This document shows positions 26,101 to 38,107 of a DNA stretch of 64,000 nt, piece after piece. Source of the DNA: Terfezia claveryi (taxonomy: Eukaryota > Ascomycota > Pezizomycetes > Pezizales > Pezizaceae); assembly GCA_015179025.1 (NCBI GenBank), contig WHUX01000015.1:186001-250000 (forward strand). The letters run 5' to 3'. Made by a program: the position numbers and the translations under genes. The notes under the pieces were generated by a model. The model was not told where the DNA came from and ran no database searches. It saw only the letters and a list, made by a program, of their open reading frames with translations. Each line of letters starts with the position of its first letter. Positions within the stretch are counted from its first letter, which is position 1.

Positions 26101-26866
26101 ACTTCGGCTAAGGTCGTACGTATGCAAGTTCTCCTTATTATTGTTCTGTCTCCTCCCATTCAATTGTGGGGGATCGACCTGCCTAGAATTTTCTTTTATT
26201 CTGCAAGTTAGTATGATATTGTCTTGAACAGCAATGGTGTCTTACCCATAGCTTTGAATTTATCACCGTTACCAATCATCCCTACTCCTCAACATCCCAT
26301 GAGCATCCCGTCTCAGTACTGGCAGATCGCAATTATAGTATATCCTAATTACTTTTTGACATGCAGAGCTACTACAGTTATGGGTGGATTGTATTAGGTA
26401 CTGCTGGTATAAGCAGGAATATACTCTTCCGTCACAACTTCGTAGTTTAAATTTAGGATCAACAATGCATGCCGAGCAAGAATAACTGCCAACAGTGATA
26501 TTGGGCGGTTTTGGATTGGCTTAGAGAAGAGGATGTCTTTGTTTTGTTCCCTGTGTTCTTGTCTGTTGTTATAATACCTGTAATCTGGACCATGTTGGCA
26601 GCATGAATGACGATCCAGGGAAGATGATAAGTTGGGGAAATAGCTTACCGTCCAAAAATTATGTTTATCCATACCTCAGCACTCTGTCCTCACCAATGGC
26701 AATTCGTGGGGCAATTCCATAACACTGCTTGCAAATAGAGCTGAGGAAGTGGGTCCAACCTTCACGAAGGATCGTCAAAACGCTGCCTAAGGACCCTCTT
26801 CCCCAGCTAATCACCCCTCAACGGATTCTCCCTAACGTAGGATATACTGTCGTTCATTTCGTCCGG

Positions 26867-26898
26867 TTTTTTTTTTTTTTTTTTTTTTTGGGGGGGGG
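26867..26898 (+). repeat. T23-G9 homopolymer junction
   Basis: An uninterrupted run of 23 T is followed directly by 9 G. The same arrangement (T26 then G8) recurs at 55322-55355, about 28 kb away. Confidence 0.9.
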
Positions 26899-27340
26899 CC
26901 ATGTGATGTGATTGAACCCATCTAGGCCCTGGGGACCTTTAGCCCCGCGGAATGCATGGAAAATCCATATTTCCCACACACCTTCCGGTTTGTGCCGGGG
27001 GAACTGTTCGTTTTTCACTTATCGTCAACAGGTCTTCGACGCGGGGCATTTAATAACTTTTTGATATTAGTGCTTTTTTCCTTGATGACCTCAGGTGTCC
27101 ATCAGCATCTACCTACAGCTTTTGAAGTCCCAGCACCCCCTCCCCCCTTCCCCCTTCCCCCGTGGACGAGGGCAGGGCAGGAGACGCCACCCGCCCCGGT
27201 ATGTCATTTCGTTGCATGAGGTCATTATATTGTACATGAAACCACATGTAGGTTAATATCGCCTCTTCGCAATTTTTCTCTAGAGTCATGCGGTTTAATT
27301 TATAGAAAAGATAAACCCTGGAATCAAGAAAAAGCTCCGT

Positions 27341-27371
27341 GAAAGAAAGAAAGAAAGAAAGAAAGAAAGAA
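27341..27371 (+). repeat. GAAA tetranucleotide microsatellite
   Basis: About 7.75 uninterrupted copies of GAAA. It falls within a 205-codon minus-strand frame that I reject as coding because this repeat and several homopolymers make up much of it. Confidence 0.95.
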
Positions 27372-29166
27372 CACAAGACGTCTCGTCTCCTCTCCGAACA
27401 GATTTGCTCCGAATCCTTACCTTCATCCCTTTCCTCCCCCCCCCCCCCCAAAACAAAGCGGCCCCAACATATATAAAATGCCCTCCTTAGAAAAATATCA
27501 ATTCGAACTGTTCCGTATATTGGCATACACTCTGAGGCAAATATCGGGGCGCGGCGAGGGATGGATATAAGTTGTAGTTTCTTATAGTTGACAAGGGTTT
27601 TGTTGTTTTTTGAGCCCACAATCCTGAACGCCATCCCTATCCATATCCATAACTTAGCTTCCCCCCACCCCCCCTCCCCTTTCCTTCCCGGGGCGTCTTT
27701 CGTCCAGCCACAATCTCTCACAACGAACAAACCGTGTCCCCCTCATACGTAACCTCAAGCCCCATCAGCCTCTCCCCCCCAAAAAAAAAAGATATCAAAT
27801 TCATATTCCCAGCCCCCCCCCCCCCCCAACAAACAAAACCTTCCTCGTGTGCCCATTCGGCTTTCCTCCCATAGTTGTCCACCTGTGCTGGTGTGTTGTC
27901 CTCACTTACCCGATCCAGGTGTCAGTACCATAAATGGTTTAGCTTCGTACAGCTCACATGACTCGTTTGGAATGCGAGAAATGTCTTGAACTTTGGGCTT
28001 AAACTGAAACAAAGCGATTCACAATTTTTTTTTTTTCGTTGGGATCCGTCTTTTAAAAGCAGCGTAAAGAATTTGGATTGTATTTGTTTGCACTACATCC
28101 ATGGCGATACCAATCGCTCCCTAGTTGTACATACAAATTCACCAAATGATAATGTGCAAAGCGCTGAGGATGGGATAGTATGTAGATAGAACGCTCCCTA
28201 TATAGCACACAAAAAACCTAACGATAATATCACAATGTCAAATGATCGAAAGAAAACAGCCCAACCAAACCAACCTAAACTAACAAGATGAGTCCAAACC
28301 CGACAGCCTTACATCCCAAACCCCATCAGCTCCATAAACTAAAAAAAAGGCACACAAGTAAAACCGCCAGACCGAATGTCAAAAATCTGACAAAGGATGT
28401 AATTTCGACAGGTATCTACTCTTCGTGGAAGTGGTATCAAAACCGAACATATGAGCAAAAGGGAAAAAAAAAGGAAAAACAGGAACAAACAACCCACTCA
28501 ACTGATAACAATGAATTTTTCTGCCAACCCAAGGAAGAAAAAAATAGGAAGATGTTAAATAGGTAATCATAAAACTGCCATCTCGTTGGTCATTCAGGTC
28601 CAGCCGAGGTTGGTTCATGATACAACAGATAGCTAAAAGAGACTTTGAACAAGAAAAGAAGTAGACAGCACATTAAGAGCATCATGAAATCATAATCAAT
28701 AAATAGTCAGACCAGCATATAACATATCATAAATGAAGAAGAAACCAAAAAAATGCACAGAAATAGATGTAGAACCAATCACAAGAGAAGGCCGACCAAA
28801 GCCTTCTAATTCTCTATGCTTTTCCGAATGCTAATTCCTCCGCATAATAGCAATAGCTCGCATTCTTTTTCCTAGCCAGAGTATGGTGTGCGAGTGCGCA
28901 TAGTGAGGCTGTGGTAGAATAATAATAAATGCTGAGGATGATTTTTCTAGTTGGCCGACATTAGGAACAAAGGACCAACAAGATTCCGGTTGTAACCAGC
29001 TGTATTTAGTGTTTGCGAACACCGGTGCTGCTGTCAATTAATCTAATGCCTGCGCATCCTTCAATCTGTGGTTCACTCGTTCTGGTCAGGGATAGAAAGG
29101 TGAGACGTCAAACTGCTAGACAGATGAAGATTCGTATCCCTTCTGCTATTCCTGCCCTCCGTTCAT

Positions 29167-31425
29167 TCACCAGTAATTATACCTTGGCGAAACCCCCCTT
29201 GCCCCCCCACCCGAACTATATCTTCTCGATCTATGAGCATCCTTTCGTCTCGTCGGCATTCCCACCTCATAATCACCTAATTCCCTGCCCTGGTTTCCCA
29301 TCGAGATGCCGTGGGATACCGCCAATTCGTGTGTGCGCCTTGGGGCATATTCAGAGTGTGGCATGTTCCTATAATGATTTGAATAATTCTCAACAATCTT
29401 TTCTTCAAATCCATGCCAGGTGTTGGCGGGTGGCGACAATGAGACGGGGAGGCCCTTTGGGGGGTGTCTCATTGTGTAAGATTCTGTCTCACCATCTGAT
29501 ACCCCTACTGCTAGGTCCTCACCCACTGCCCCGCTAGATGCCCCCGAGGAATCTGAGCCCTTATACATGTATTGATGTCGTGATGTAGCAGGATATCCAT
29601 GATACTCTTCATGCCTAGGATCGTAGCGGCCGTCGTAGCGAGAGGAGTGTCGTGAGTGCCCGTGGTGGGTAGGCGGTGTCCGTGAGTACACATCTTCATC
29701 ATAGCCTGCGTACTCGTTAGGTTTGGGGACTCTGGTGAGAGCGCCTGCAAAAGCAGGATTTGCCGACCCAGATGTACTAGTACTATCACGTCTCAACCTT
29801 GTCGTTGGTGGCCCAGGAGTCTTCGTCCGGCGTCTTTCTTCAGGTGGTGGTGCAACAGGTCCGGTCTCTGATGGTGGGACAGAAGTGCTCCGTGTTGGTA
29901 TAGCCTCTTCCCGAAGGTGTGCGTATGCCCCACTTCCATGGCTTGTCCTCTGGCTTGCACGTCGTGTAATCGGAGTCCCACCCTGATGGTAATCGGCGTA
30001 TTTGTCCTCATACTTGTCTGTGTATTCCTCAGTATACCTCCTAGAGTACCTATCGTATCCTCCTGGGTATTTTTCCGAATACTTATTATCTGCATATTCC
30101 TCTGCATATTTCCTAGCATACTTCTGATGATAGTCACCTGCAGAGTTCCGGGGGGAATTGTTCTGGACGCCAGAAGATATCCGGTTTGTAGTCCGTCGGG
30201 TTGGGATTGGGGGAGGGTGCTTGGGATGTTCATAAACAGCCGAGGGATTGCCGGGAGCAGCTGCTGCTACTGCTTGTGTAGGAACCCAATATTCTTGTGG
30301 TGAGGGATAGTAACCGGAGTAACCTCCTGACATTGCTGAATATGGACCGTTTCCAGATGTCACCGCTGGAACTGCTGTGTTGATAGGCGTTGGTGCGTAG
30401 GACGGGGTGCCATATGCCTGTGAATGCCCTTGTGTCTGGCCGTAATACCCATATGTAGCCCAAGAGCCACTTGTAGTCACAGGATTTGCACCCCCGTAAG
30501 ACAAAGGCCTAGCTGGAATCGGTCTATCCCGGTTTCTCCTATGTTCAGCATAAGTATCACCGGGTTCTGCAGAAGCTGGTGTTGGCGGGTATGCATACCC
30601 ATAGTCGTAGCTTCGCATAGGACTCACGTTTGCGTAGTTGGGCCCATATGGAGGAGTATGGTGTGTCGCTGTGAAGGGAGGATAGCCAAGGTTCCAAGGG
30701 GTACTAAGACTACTGTGAGCAGCCGGTGGTGAAGTTTTTGTCTTGCATTGTGAGCAGTCACAGTTCGAGTCACCATCTACGGTGTTATCTCCATTGTGAG
30801 GCGTCTGGTGCTTGTGAACGGCAGGAGATGTATCACGAGAGCCAGGAGCCTTTATGCTATTTGGCCGAGAGCCGGCAGGAGTGACACCGGATGATGACGA
30901 TGATGAAGTCTGAGCCGAGAGATGAGACGATAATCGCCGCTGCATCGGAGTCGATGCATGTTGCTGTGTGTCGTAGTAGCGTTGGTATTCCCGTTCCCGT
31001 TCCTGTTGACGGTAATACTCCCGGTGTTGTTCACGCTGCTGTTGCTGTTGCTGCTGTTGCTGTTGTTGCTGTTGTTGCTGTTGTTGCTGTTGTTGCTGTT
31101 GTAGCTGTTGTAGCTGTTGTAGCTGTTGCTGTTGCTGCTGCTGTTGCTGTTGTTGCTGCTGTCGCTGCTGTTGCTGCTCTTGGGACGATTGTTGGGAGGC
31201 TCGAGCGGCTGATGATTCATCATTGGCGGGTGTCGCTGTCCGTGATACTATCGGGGATAGCTGTGATGAATGTTGCGATGGTTCGTATCCAGAGTCCGAC
31301 GAACCCTCACGGAGTGTATCTAGTGTCGAAGTCTTCCTTGCCTGGGCATGGCGCCGTGACAAGGGCACGACCTCCGATATTGTGGAATTGTAGTCCTCCA
31401 CATAAGCTGTTTTTGTTGTCGCCAT
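29167..31425 (-). CDS. Large intrinsically disordered poly-Q protein, 752 residues
   Basis: Function unknown; I do not recognise the family. It is a single uninterrupted exon from an ATG in good context (CAACAATGGCG) to TGA. Residues 1-75 include a phospho-site-like SSDSGYEP motif near 42-49. Residues about 78-133 are nearly all Gln with a few Leu (CAG and CAA mixed). About 140-420 are Ser/Pro/Tyr/His-rich, with one CDCSQCK cluster near 225-235. About 428-480 are a striking Tyr/Lys/Glu/Asp/Arg repeat (units like KYAEEYADNKY). About 500-620 are Ser/Pro/Arg-rich, and the C-terminus is basic. No membrane segment or globular domain is visible. This composition is typical of fungal regulatory or condensate-forming proteins, which is inference only. 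The 5' side (31426-32300) has a long purine-rich repeat and may be a long leader. Confidence 0.8.
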   Translation of the reverse strand: MATTKTAYVEDYNSTISEVVPLSRRHAQARKTSTLDTLREGSSDSGYEPSQHSSQLSPIVSRTATPANDESSAARASQQSSQEQQQQRQQQQQQQQQQQQQLQQLQQLQQQQQQQQQQQQQQQQQQQQQQREQHREYYRQQEREREYQRYYDTQQHASTPMQRRLSSHLSAQTSSSSSSGVTPAGSRPNSIKAPGSRDTSPAVHKHQTPHNGDNTVDGDSNCDCSQCKTKTSPPAAHSSLSTPWNLGYPPFTATHHTPPYGPNYANVSPMRSYDYGYAYPPTPASAEPGDTYAEHRRNRDRPIPARPLSYGGANPVTTSGSWATYGYYGQTQGHSQAYGTPSYAPTPINTAVPAVTSGNGPYSAMSGGYSGYYPSPQEYWVPTQAVAAAAPGNPSAVYEHPKHPPPIPTRRTTNRISSGVQNNSPRNSAGDYHQKYARKYAEEYADNKYSEKYPGGYDRYSRRYTEEYTDKYEDKYADYHQGGTPITRRASQRTSHGSGAYAHLREEAIPTRSTSVPPSETGPVAPPPEERRRTKTPGPPTTRLRRDSTSTSGSANPAFAGALTRVPKPNEYAGYDEDVYSRTPPTHHGHSRHSSRYDGRYDPRHEEYHGYPATSRHQYMYKGSDSSGASSGAVGEDLAVGVSDGETESYTMRHPPKGLPVSLSPPANTWHGFEEKIVENYSNHYRNMPHSEYAPRRTHELAVSHGISMGNQGRELGDYEVGMPTRRKDAHRSRRYSSGGGARGVSPRYNYW
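31028..31190 (-). repeat. CAG/CAA tract encoding poly-glutamine
   Basis: On the plus strand the tract appears as CTG/TTG triplets mixed irregularly, with a few CTA codons giving Leu. Because the synonymous codons are mixed, the Gln run looks maintained at the protein level and not just the product of recent pure-triplet slippage. Confidence 0.9.
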
Positions 31426-34400
31426 TGTTGTCAGAGCTTGCGCCAGTGCTAGGTTCCTGGTAAGATAGGTAAGACTTTATTTGACAATGAAGGCGATAGA
31501 CGATGATTATTTCAACGATGAGAAGTGAATTTGTTGTGAAAGAGTTTCGGATATCTGGGCTAAATACAAGTATGCGTGCAAACAGACAGAGTATGAGCTG
31601 TTTGGAAGGATGCGAACGAAGCTTGAGGTGGAACAGTAAAGAAGAAGGAGGAGGAGGAGGAGGAGGTGGAGGTGGAGGAGGTGGAGGAGGTGGAGGAGGT
31701 GGAGGAGGTGGAGGAGGTGGAGAAGAGGAGGGGAACGCAAAATGCAGCCGATAGACGCAACGCTTTTTGTTTTACAAGCAAAGTAAAGTAATGCAAAGTG
31801 TGTGCCAGCGACAGTGACCGTGTGAGGAGAAGTATAGAGCAGCAAGACAAGAGACGACTTTGGCGTATAGTTCAATAATCTTGGTTGCAATGAAGTGATG
31901 TGAGAAAGGTGGGGGGGGGGGGCGGGCGGGCGGGCAAGTTAATACTCGAATAATGCGTTGATGTATACTTGTGCGAATAAAGCGAGGCGCGAGGATCTCG
32001 TCACCTTTTTGCTTCCGATCCTCCCCAGCAGTACAACCTGTCTGGTGTGGGCTACACAGAGCAAGCAGCTGTCCAGCGAGAATCTCTTTGACTGCAACAG
32101 CGTATGTACCAAGGTAGCTAGCTAGGACCAAAATGTGCTGGGCCTAGTTGAACAGGATACCAATCAATGGAAAAGAATAGGAGGAAGGAAGACAGTGATG
32201 TGCGAAACAAGAGATGGAAAGGAAAGGAATAGGAATAGGACCAAAGGGGGAGGGTACTTTGGTTTCAGTGTTTTCCCTTAGGGCTCACTGTTGCTGATGC
32301 AGCTTGCTTTGCTTCAGCCTGGCCCTGACCTCTTTTATTCTCCCTTCCTCTTCAATGCTCTTCTTTTGCTGATTGTTACTTATCCCTAGAACCTCTTTGC
32401 CTTAGCTCACGCCAACCACTGGTGATTGGCGTAGGATTGCGAAATCTTCGGCGATTGCTGCTGGATATGAAGACAAGCGGCAAGCACGCTCCTGGGACTA
32501 TGCGGTGTATATAACTGAGTGCTACCTAGAAGTTGCACTCTGACTACTGCAGGATAGCAGAGAGAAAAGCTGGATAAAAAGGGCTTTTAGGCCCCCTCCC
32601 AAAGCAATACTGCTTATCTACTAAGTACTGCTTGCCTACCGCTTGCCACTCTTCCTCTGTTTCTCTAATGCGTTGTAAGGCATGCTCAACTCTATCTTAA
32701 GCTTCGCCTCGGTCGTTTCCCGACCCAGATGCCAGGGTATCAAACCAGCCAATCAATTCGACACCGTGGTGCGTGTCTGCTTACTCTGCCTGGGATGAGC
32801 CTTCAGGACAACTTATTCACCAAACAGAATCCCAAGAATACGACGGCCTACTTTGGTATAGTGCCTCGCGACCTAGGTGCAAGGCACATAATTAGAAAGA
32901 GAGAAGGCGGGGGGCATGTAGTATAGACGGGCTTTCACGAATTCGAGTTCGCCCCATTGTTGACGTGGCCGTCACTTGTTGGTATTCCAGGTGAGGATTA
33001 TGTGGTACGAGCTTGTGAGGAATCTGGACACTACAAAGAGTATGTAATACCGGGCCCATCCCACGATCAACTCCTTCTGGCAACGTCCTTTATTTTTTTT
33101 AATTGTCTCTCCACACGCTACATTTATCCAGCACCGGCTTCCCATATTATGAAACCGTAGCACACCGTAGGAAAGATAACTGGGGGAGGTGTAGAGCTTG
33201 ACGAATTGATTGGAACTGGGAAACAGTCAGGCGGACCAATTTTTTGGAGACTTAGTCTGTGAAGGGTAGGTACTCTATTGTTCATGTTGCATTGACGCAC
33301 TTACAGGGAAGCGGGTACCCACAGTAGCTCAAGCTAGACCTGATGCTGGAGAAAAGTCGATATTCCTTTCTGCTCGACCGTTTGATCCCATATGCCTCTG
33401 CCGGAAGGTCTTATTTTTGCATACTTGAGGAGGAACGTGAATGATTCGTTTCGTTGATTCGGGCAGGTAGAGATAGGTACATAGTGTAGTTATAATTATT
33501 GGGGTTAGGGGCCGGAGCCGATAAAACGACCTGTACTGCTGACTTTAAGGATAGTGGGGCAATAGCGATGCTGATATTATACTACCAGTGTGGGGGGTTT
33601 TAGAAAGTGGGAAGAGGTCAGGAATCTTGTACTGATACAGTGTAGACCGCACCTAAGGCAGAGGGGCAAGTAATATGAACCGACATACTACATAACATGA
33701 ACAAGATCTGGAAACTTCTGCTGCAATCAGAGAAAACATCAGACTCGCCCCATAACAGAGTGGTATATTTGGTGAGAAACAAAGCCCAACAACACGCAGG
33801 AGATCAAGCAGCCGGAGTGCATGTTTCAGTTGAGCGAACTAAAACGGTCTCGTGACGGAGCAAATTCTTCTTCTTCTCGCCACACTCGCTCCGCAAGTGC
33901 CAGAGGGCAACTCTTCTCGTGTGCTTGTCACTATGATCATGATGTCCTAGCTACACGGATGTGGTCTCACATTGCTGCATAAAAAACTGCATAAATAGGG
34001 TCGCAAATTCTTTCGCCAGGGTACTATACGGAGCAAAGTGGGAGAATTTGTAAAAAAAGATAGACAGAAGTACTGGATTCCTATTCTTCTATCCTTTCCA
34101 TTCTTTCTTTTTCCTGTGTCCTTTGTTACTTATGCAGTTCTAGATCATGGTCAATCAATTAGTTTCGGTTCGATCTGAAATCTGCATTAGATGACCTTCT
34201 TCGCCGTCTCGTTTTCCTATTGGTGGCAGGGATGGAACGCCAAAACGTCCCGGATCTCGGGGCCCTCCGCTATGGTGTGTTGGTCACGATTTTCATGCAA
34301 TGCATTCGTGATCAGGAAAGGAGGGTATACCGGTAGTAGGTACCGTACCGGTATTCCACTTACCTTTATTCTAGAAGCATGACCTTATGCACCAGGGGTC

Positions 34401-36926
34401 GATGCCGAAATGACGCAGCAGCAGCGACCATTGCCAATTGTCTGACGTGTCTGTGGGTTTCTCCCAAACAGGGCTTGCTGCCTCTCTGGACCCTGAGGTG
34501 GGCAGAAGAGTCCTGCGAATTGACTGCGGGGAATGTGATATCTCACGCACCAGCCCCATCACCCCACTACTCAGGGGGTTAACAACCTCGCCGCAAAAAG
34601 GTTAGAACAAACTGATTCGATCCACACCAAACGATTGATACAAATCATTCAGTAGTTACCGGTACTGTAGGGGAGCGGGACCTGTACTGTACAGTACATA
34701 AGTAGAGTGCGGATGCTACCGACCTGGTGCTAGGCCGGTATCAGGCCGTCCAGGGCATCGTCAGGTTGATGGGCAAACGAAACTGTTTGGCTGAAAACAT
34801 GATTGCTTGCCACAGAGCTAAATAACATATACTGTACCAACAGAGTCTTTAATATAATAACAGCGGCAACTCGCTGAGGCATAGATCTTGTTCAAGAATC
34901 AAGTAACTTAGACGGAGGCTCCTCAAGCAACCTTTTCCTCACAGTTGCTGGTGCCGCTAGCTAACCCTTGGGCACTATCTCAGTTCAATTCTGCCTTCTT
35001 CCGAGGTTAGGTTCTGCTGGTGCTGACCTAGCTATAGCTGCTTCTGAATCCGGTAAAAGCGGGACATGTATGTAGGTACCGGTACCTACTTCTATGGAAG
35101 GCATTTTGCTTGTACTCGTTACCCCTATGAATTGTTGCACGCTGCATGCGAGCTGCACACCTTGTATTCCCAAATCCCATAGGCCACTTGAACTCAATAC
35201 CTCTATTCAGCCAAGGTGCAGCTTTTGCAAGCAACGTGCAACAATTCATGAGCAAGCTCGCTGTATGTCTTACATAACGTCTTATATAACATGTCTGACC
35301 TTGAACAGGGTCGCAAAATAACTCCAGCGGAAGTACGGAGTACTGTCACATATATATTCTCTTTCCATTCTAGACCAGGCAGCACCTCAGTACTTTATCT
35401 GTAGGATTTCAGTGCAAGAACCCTCGTTTGCATACAGGTGCGGATCACCTGGGACTTTCTATTACTTTTGAAGAAGAGAAATCGACATGGGACATTATGG
35501 GACTTGTTCACGTTACAATGCGAAGCCTCGTTGATGTGTTGCTTCCATAGGATTGGTAGTAATGTTATACCCTACCCTTGATATCTTGCAATCGTGTCTT
35601 CAGCATTTGCAAGAGTGCCATGTCAGATTCTTCTTTTGTATGGTGCTTACAGGCAGACAGGACACGTTACGAACCACTGCAGTCAGGAACCGATGAATTG
35701 ATCCCAAAGCCCTACAAATCGGAGGTGATGTCAATTGGTATTGGTTGAATCGTAGTCCATCTGATGCTGGCTGGCATCAGTTAAACATACTAACCAGACT
35801 AGATTATTCTTAATATGCATGCTCAGCTGCTTCTAGACTTCGCGATCGCAACCTCGGGTTTCAGTACTCAGGCCTCGGGTTTCCAGACTCTATGCTTATT
35901 CTAGATCTGTTCCAGGAAATTTTCATCAGATCGCCTCTAGTTCCTAAACCCGCGAGGGGTTGCCTATTGTCAGGACATATAGCTACCTATAGTGCTGAAC
36001 GCTTCCTTCCCACTTCACCCATATCCCAAATTACTCTTGATACCCCCAAATTTCAGTTGTGAGGGCTGGAGGTCCTGTACCTTGCATTTTGGTAACACTG
36101 CAAGCATGACCCCCACTTCCATTAAAGTTGAATACGTGGTTCACCTCGAACTGGCTACAATAATAATTCCACGCCGATGGTAATCCTAGACTGTTACAAA
36201 GTGTACATACTTTGGTGGATTTGCCAGCCTTGGAGAGGTGGGCATTCCGCAAATCGAGTCTTTTTTTGCCCTGCTGCCTGTTAGGTGGGCGATACTTAGC
36301 TCACCTATGTACATATGTAGCCAAACTCCGGAAAACCCCGGGACTGCGGATAACCCCGAGACTGGGAAAAACCTTGTAACTTTGATCTGTATCTCCAGGA
36401 TGGTACCTGGGGAATGTCACGTGGTGACAAAAGCAATGTCTCGTGGCTAATCGCGGGAAAGAAGAGGGCGAGAAAACCGGACTGACACAGTGGCGTTGTT
36501 GAAGTCGGTCATAACAGTTCCAGAAAGTTTGTCTCGCAGCCAGGCGATGTGATTTCGTACATTTCCCATGCAGCGGTGGGCTTGCCAAACACCAACCAGG
36601 AGAGCCTGACAGGTATCTCGACGAGCGGTGCACTGAGGCCACTGCTGGAGCTTGGTCAATTTGGAGTCTGTTGGATCAGGCAAACCTCCAAAATGTCATA
36701 GCAGCGTTCCAGCGACTCAGCGCTTTGATATGTTTTAAAATATTTGTTTATTGGAGGGGGGGCTTGCGCATGTGTGCGCAGTCAATTGCTCCCCTTTCCT
36801 GCAACCATGGTAATTCAGGAAAGCATTTAACGTTGCTCTGCTCTCCGGCCTCGCCTCTGCAGCTCCATTTCAACAAAATATCGCGAGTCGCCAATTAAAT
36901 CAGGAGAGCCTAGATACCGCGACAAA
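31426..36926. other. Promoter and leader of the poly-Q gene, then gene-poor stretch
   Basis: The first 0.8 kb is probably the 5' region of the minus-strand poly-Q gene, with a GGA repeat and a G-run near 31910-31940. From about 32.3 to 36.9 kb I see no supportable gene. The stretch holds clusters of short palindromes built on GTAC and ACCGGT (near 34331-34360, 34656-34702 and 35071-35092). The only frames are short and featureless. Confidence 0.5.
31648..31722 (+). repeat. GGA/GGT purine-rich trinucleotide repeat
   Basis: A run of GGA and GGT triplets lies just upstream of the poly-Q gene. On that gene's strand it is a C/T-rich tract, plausibly within its 5' leader or promoter. Frames across it (poly-Gly, poly-Leu, poly-Ser) are artefacts. 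Confidence 0.9.
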
Positions 36927-37271
36927 ATGATCTGTTCAACCGCTCGAATGTCCGCCGTCTCCACTCTCTACGCCCTGTCATGCACGCTCGCAGCCGCCCC
37001 TCTACTCCTTGTGCTCTCCGCTACTGCCTTTGTCTTCTATGGAGCCCTCTCAGGCGTTTGTATACTTGCCGCTGGGATTGTGTCTGTGGTGGTCTTTATC
37101 CTGCATCGTTTGATGTCGGCCAAAGGACAGCTCGAGAATACGACAATGCCGACCGGCTCAGGTGTCGACAACAACGTACCGGTGCGCCCCGCGGGCTTTC
37201 AGGGCTGTCTTGTCAGGCCAGAAAAGTCAGGATATTGGGACAACAATGAGGCGCTGATGCGGTTACTATGA
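36927..37271 (+). CDS. Small two-helix membrane protein, 114 residues
   Basis: Probably an integral membrane protein of unknown role. The frame starts MICSTARMSAVS; a second ATG at 36948 (MSAVSTLY) is an equally good start. About residues 14-62 are almost continuously hydrophobic, with a small-residue turn (SATAFVFYGALSGV) in the middle, so a two-helix hairpin is likely. The C-terminal 50 residues are polar and end DNNEALMRLL. A short hydrophobic hairpin with a polar tail is the shape seen in promethin/LDAF1-type lipid-droplet proteins, but I see no diagnostic motif and offer this only as a possibility. Hydrophobicity and composition support a real gene; there is no intron to help. Confidence 0.5.
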   Translation: MICSTARMSAVSTLYALSCTLAAAPLLLVLSATAFVFYGALSGVCILAAGIVSVVVFILHRLMSAKGQLENTTMPTGSGVDNNVPVRPAGFQGCLVRPEKSGYWDNNEALMRLL

Positions 37272-38107
37272 ATGTAATGATACAGTATCACGGTACGTCT
37301 TGTTGTCCTACCCGTTTCATCCGGATACCTCAATGCTAACGCTCCCGGGAACTATTCCAGAGGCACGACTGCTGCGCAATTCCCTGTGAATGAGCGACCA
37401 CGATTGCGAGGAAAAATAATCCATCCCAAAAAAGTACAACATCTTCCCCCATAATACCTATAGTCTTCTTATTTCTTCAATCTCCGTCTTCAGCCCCCGT
37501 CGTACTTGATCTACTTGGCAGACGTGCATGCACTGTGATCGGGGCGACATTCTGTTCCTCTTTCATTGGCGTTTCTGGCGGGGCTAAGTCTCTTTTCAGT
37601 TGAACTCGCGTTTTTTATTTTCGCTTTTGATATTTTTCAGCTCTGGGCGGCGGTCTCGTTTTTCACGGTGCAAGGCTTTTTCATTTCACCCCACCTACAT
37701 ATAGTACCTACCTCTGCTTGATATACAGTAGCTTGCAATATACCATTGATATTTACTCTGGCCATGATATCACCCTGAGAGAGCTCATCGCGATGCCAAC
37801 GCGGTGGTTGGTTCAGCCATGGCCAATGGCCACTGCTATACTGCATTAGGCCGGGCTTAGATCCCTCGCATGCGCCCATCAATAGGGCGTGTGGTAAACA
37901 ATAATAATACCCCTCACTGCTCAACTTCAGCTCCTGTCTCAGTGCAGTTGTTCATTGGCCTCTGGTCTGTTGTGCCTAGGCGATTGCGCTGATTTCGTTA
38001 TATCTCATAGATCACGGCGCCGGCGCCAGCATTTGTGATTTATTGGTTTTTTCACCAATACCTCAACCATCCCATCGTCACCGGTTGCTGTCCTACGCAA
38101 GCCCAAC
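37272..38107. other. Intergenic and promoter region before the PLC-like gene
   Basis: No gene is supported. The only frames are short antisense ones. There is no clear TATA box before the ATG at 38108; the last 60 bases are C/A-rich, as is common in fungal leaders. Confidence 0.5.

Larger units (their letters stand above)
23170..29166. other. Gene-poor stretch with simple repeats
   Basis: No intact gene is recognised in about 6 kb. The 24-26 kb part has many mixed-frame stretches that read like eroded coding DNA (for example a plus-strand frame near 25,140-25,230 reading NTFADHLRQLVQQGANSIAQ), but I could not assign a family. The 26.8-27.9 kb part is rich in homopolymers: T23 followed by G9 (26867-26898), a GAAA repeat (27341-27371), C14 (27436-27449) and C7 followed by A10 (27774-27790). 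The last kilobase before 29166 is AT-rich and probably contains the 3' untranslated region of the minus-strand poly-Q gene. Confidence 0.5.

Noticed and set aside
27113..27730. 205-codon open frame on the minus strand
   Set aside because: Much of it is a GAAA microsatellite and C/G homopolymers translated into FFLSF and Gly runs; there is no domain and no start context.
30891..31463. 190-codon plus-strand frame rich in Val/Ala
   Set aside because: It is antisense to the poly-Q gene; the Val/Ala run is the complement of the CAG/CAA tract.
31503..31754. Poly-Gly frame upstream of the poly-Q gene
   Set aside because: It is simply the GGA/GGT repeat translated; the complementary poly-Leu and poly-Ser frames are equally artefactual.
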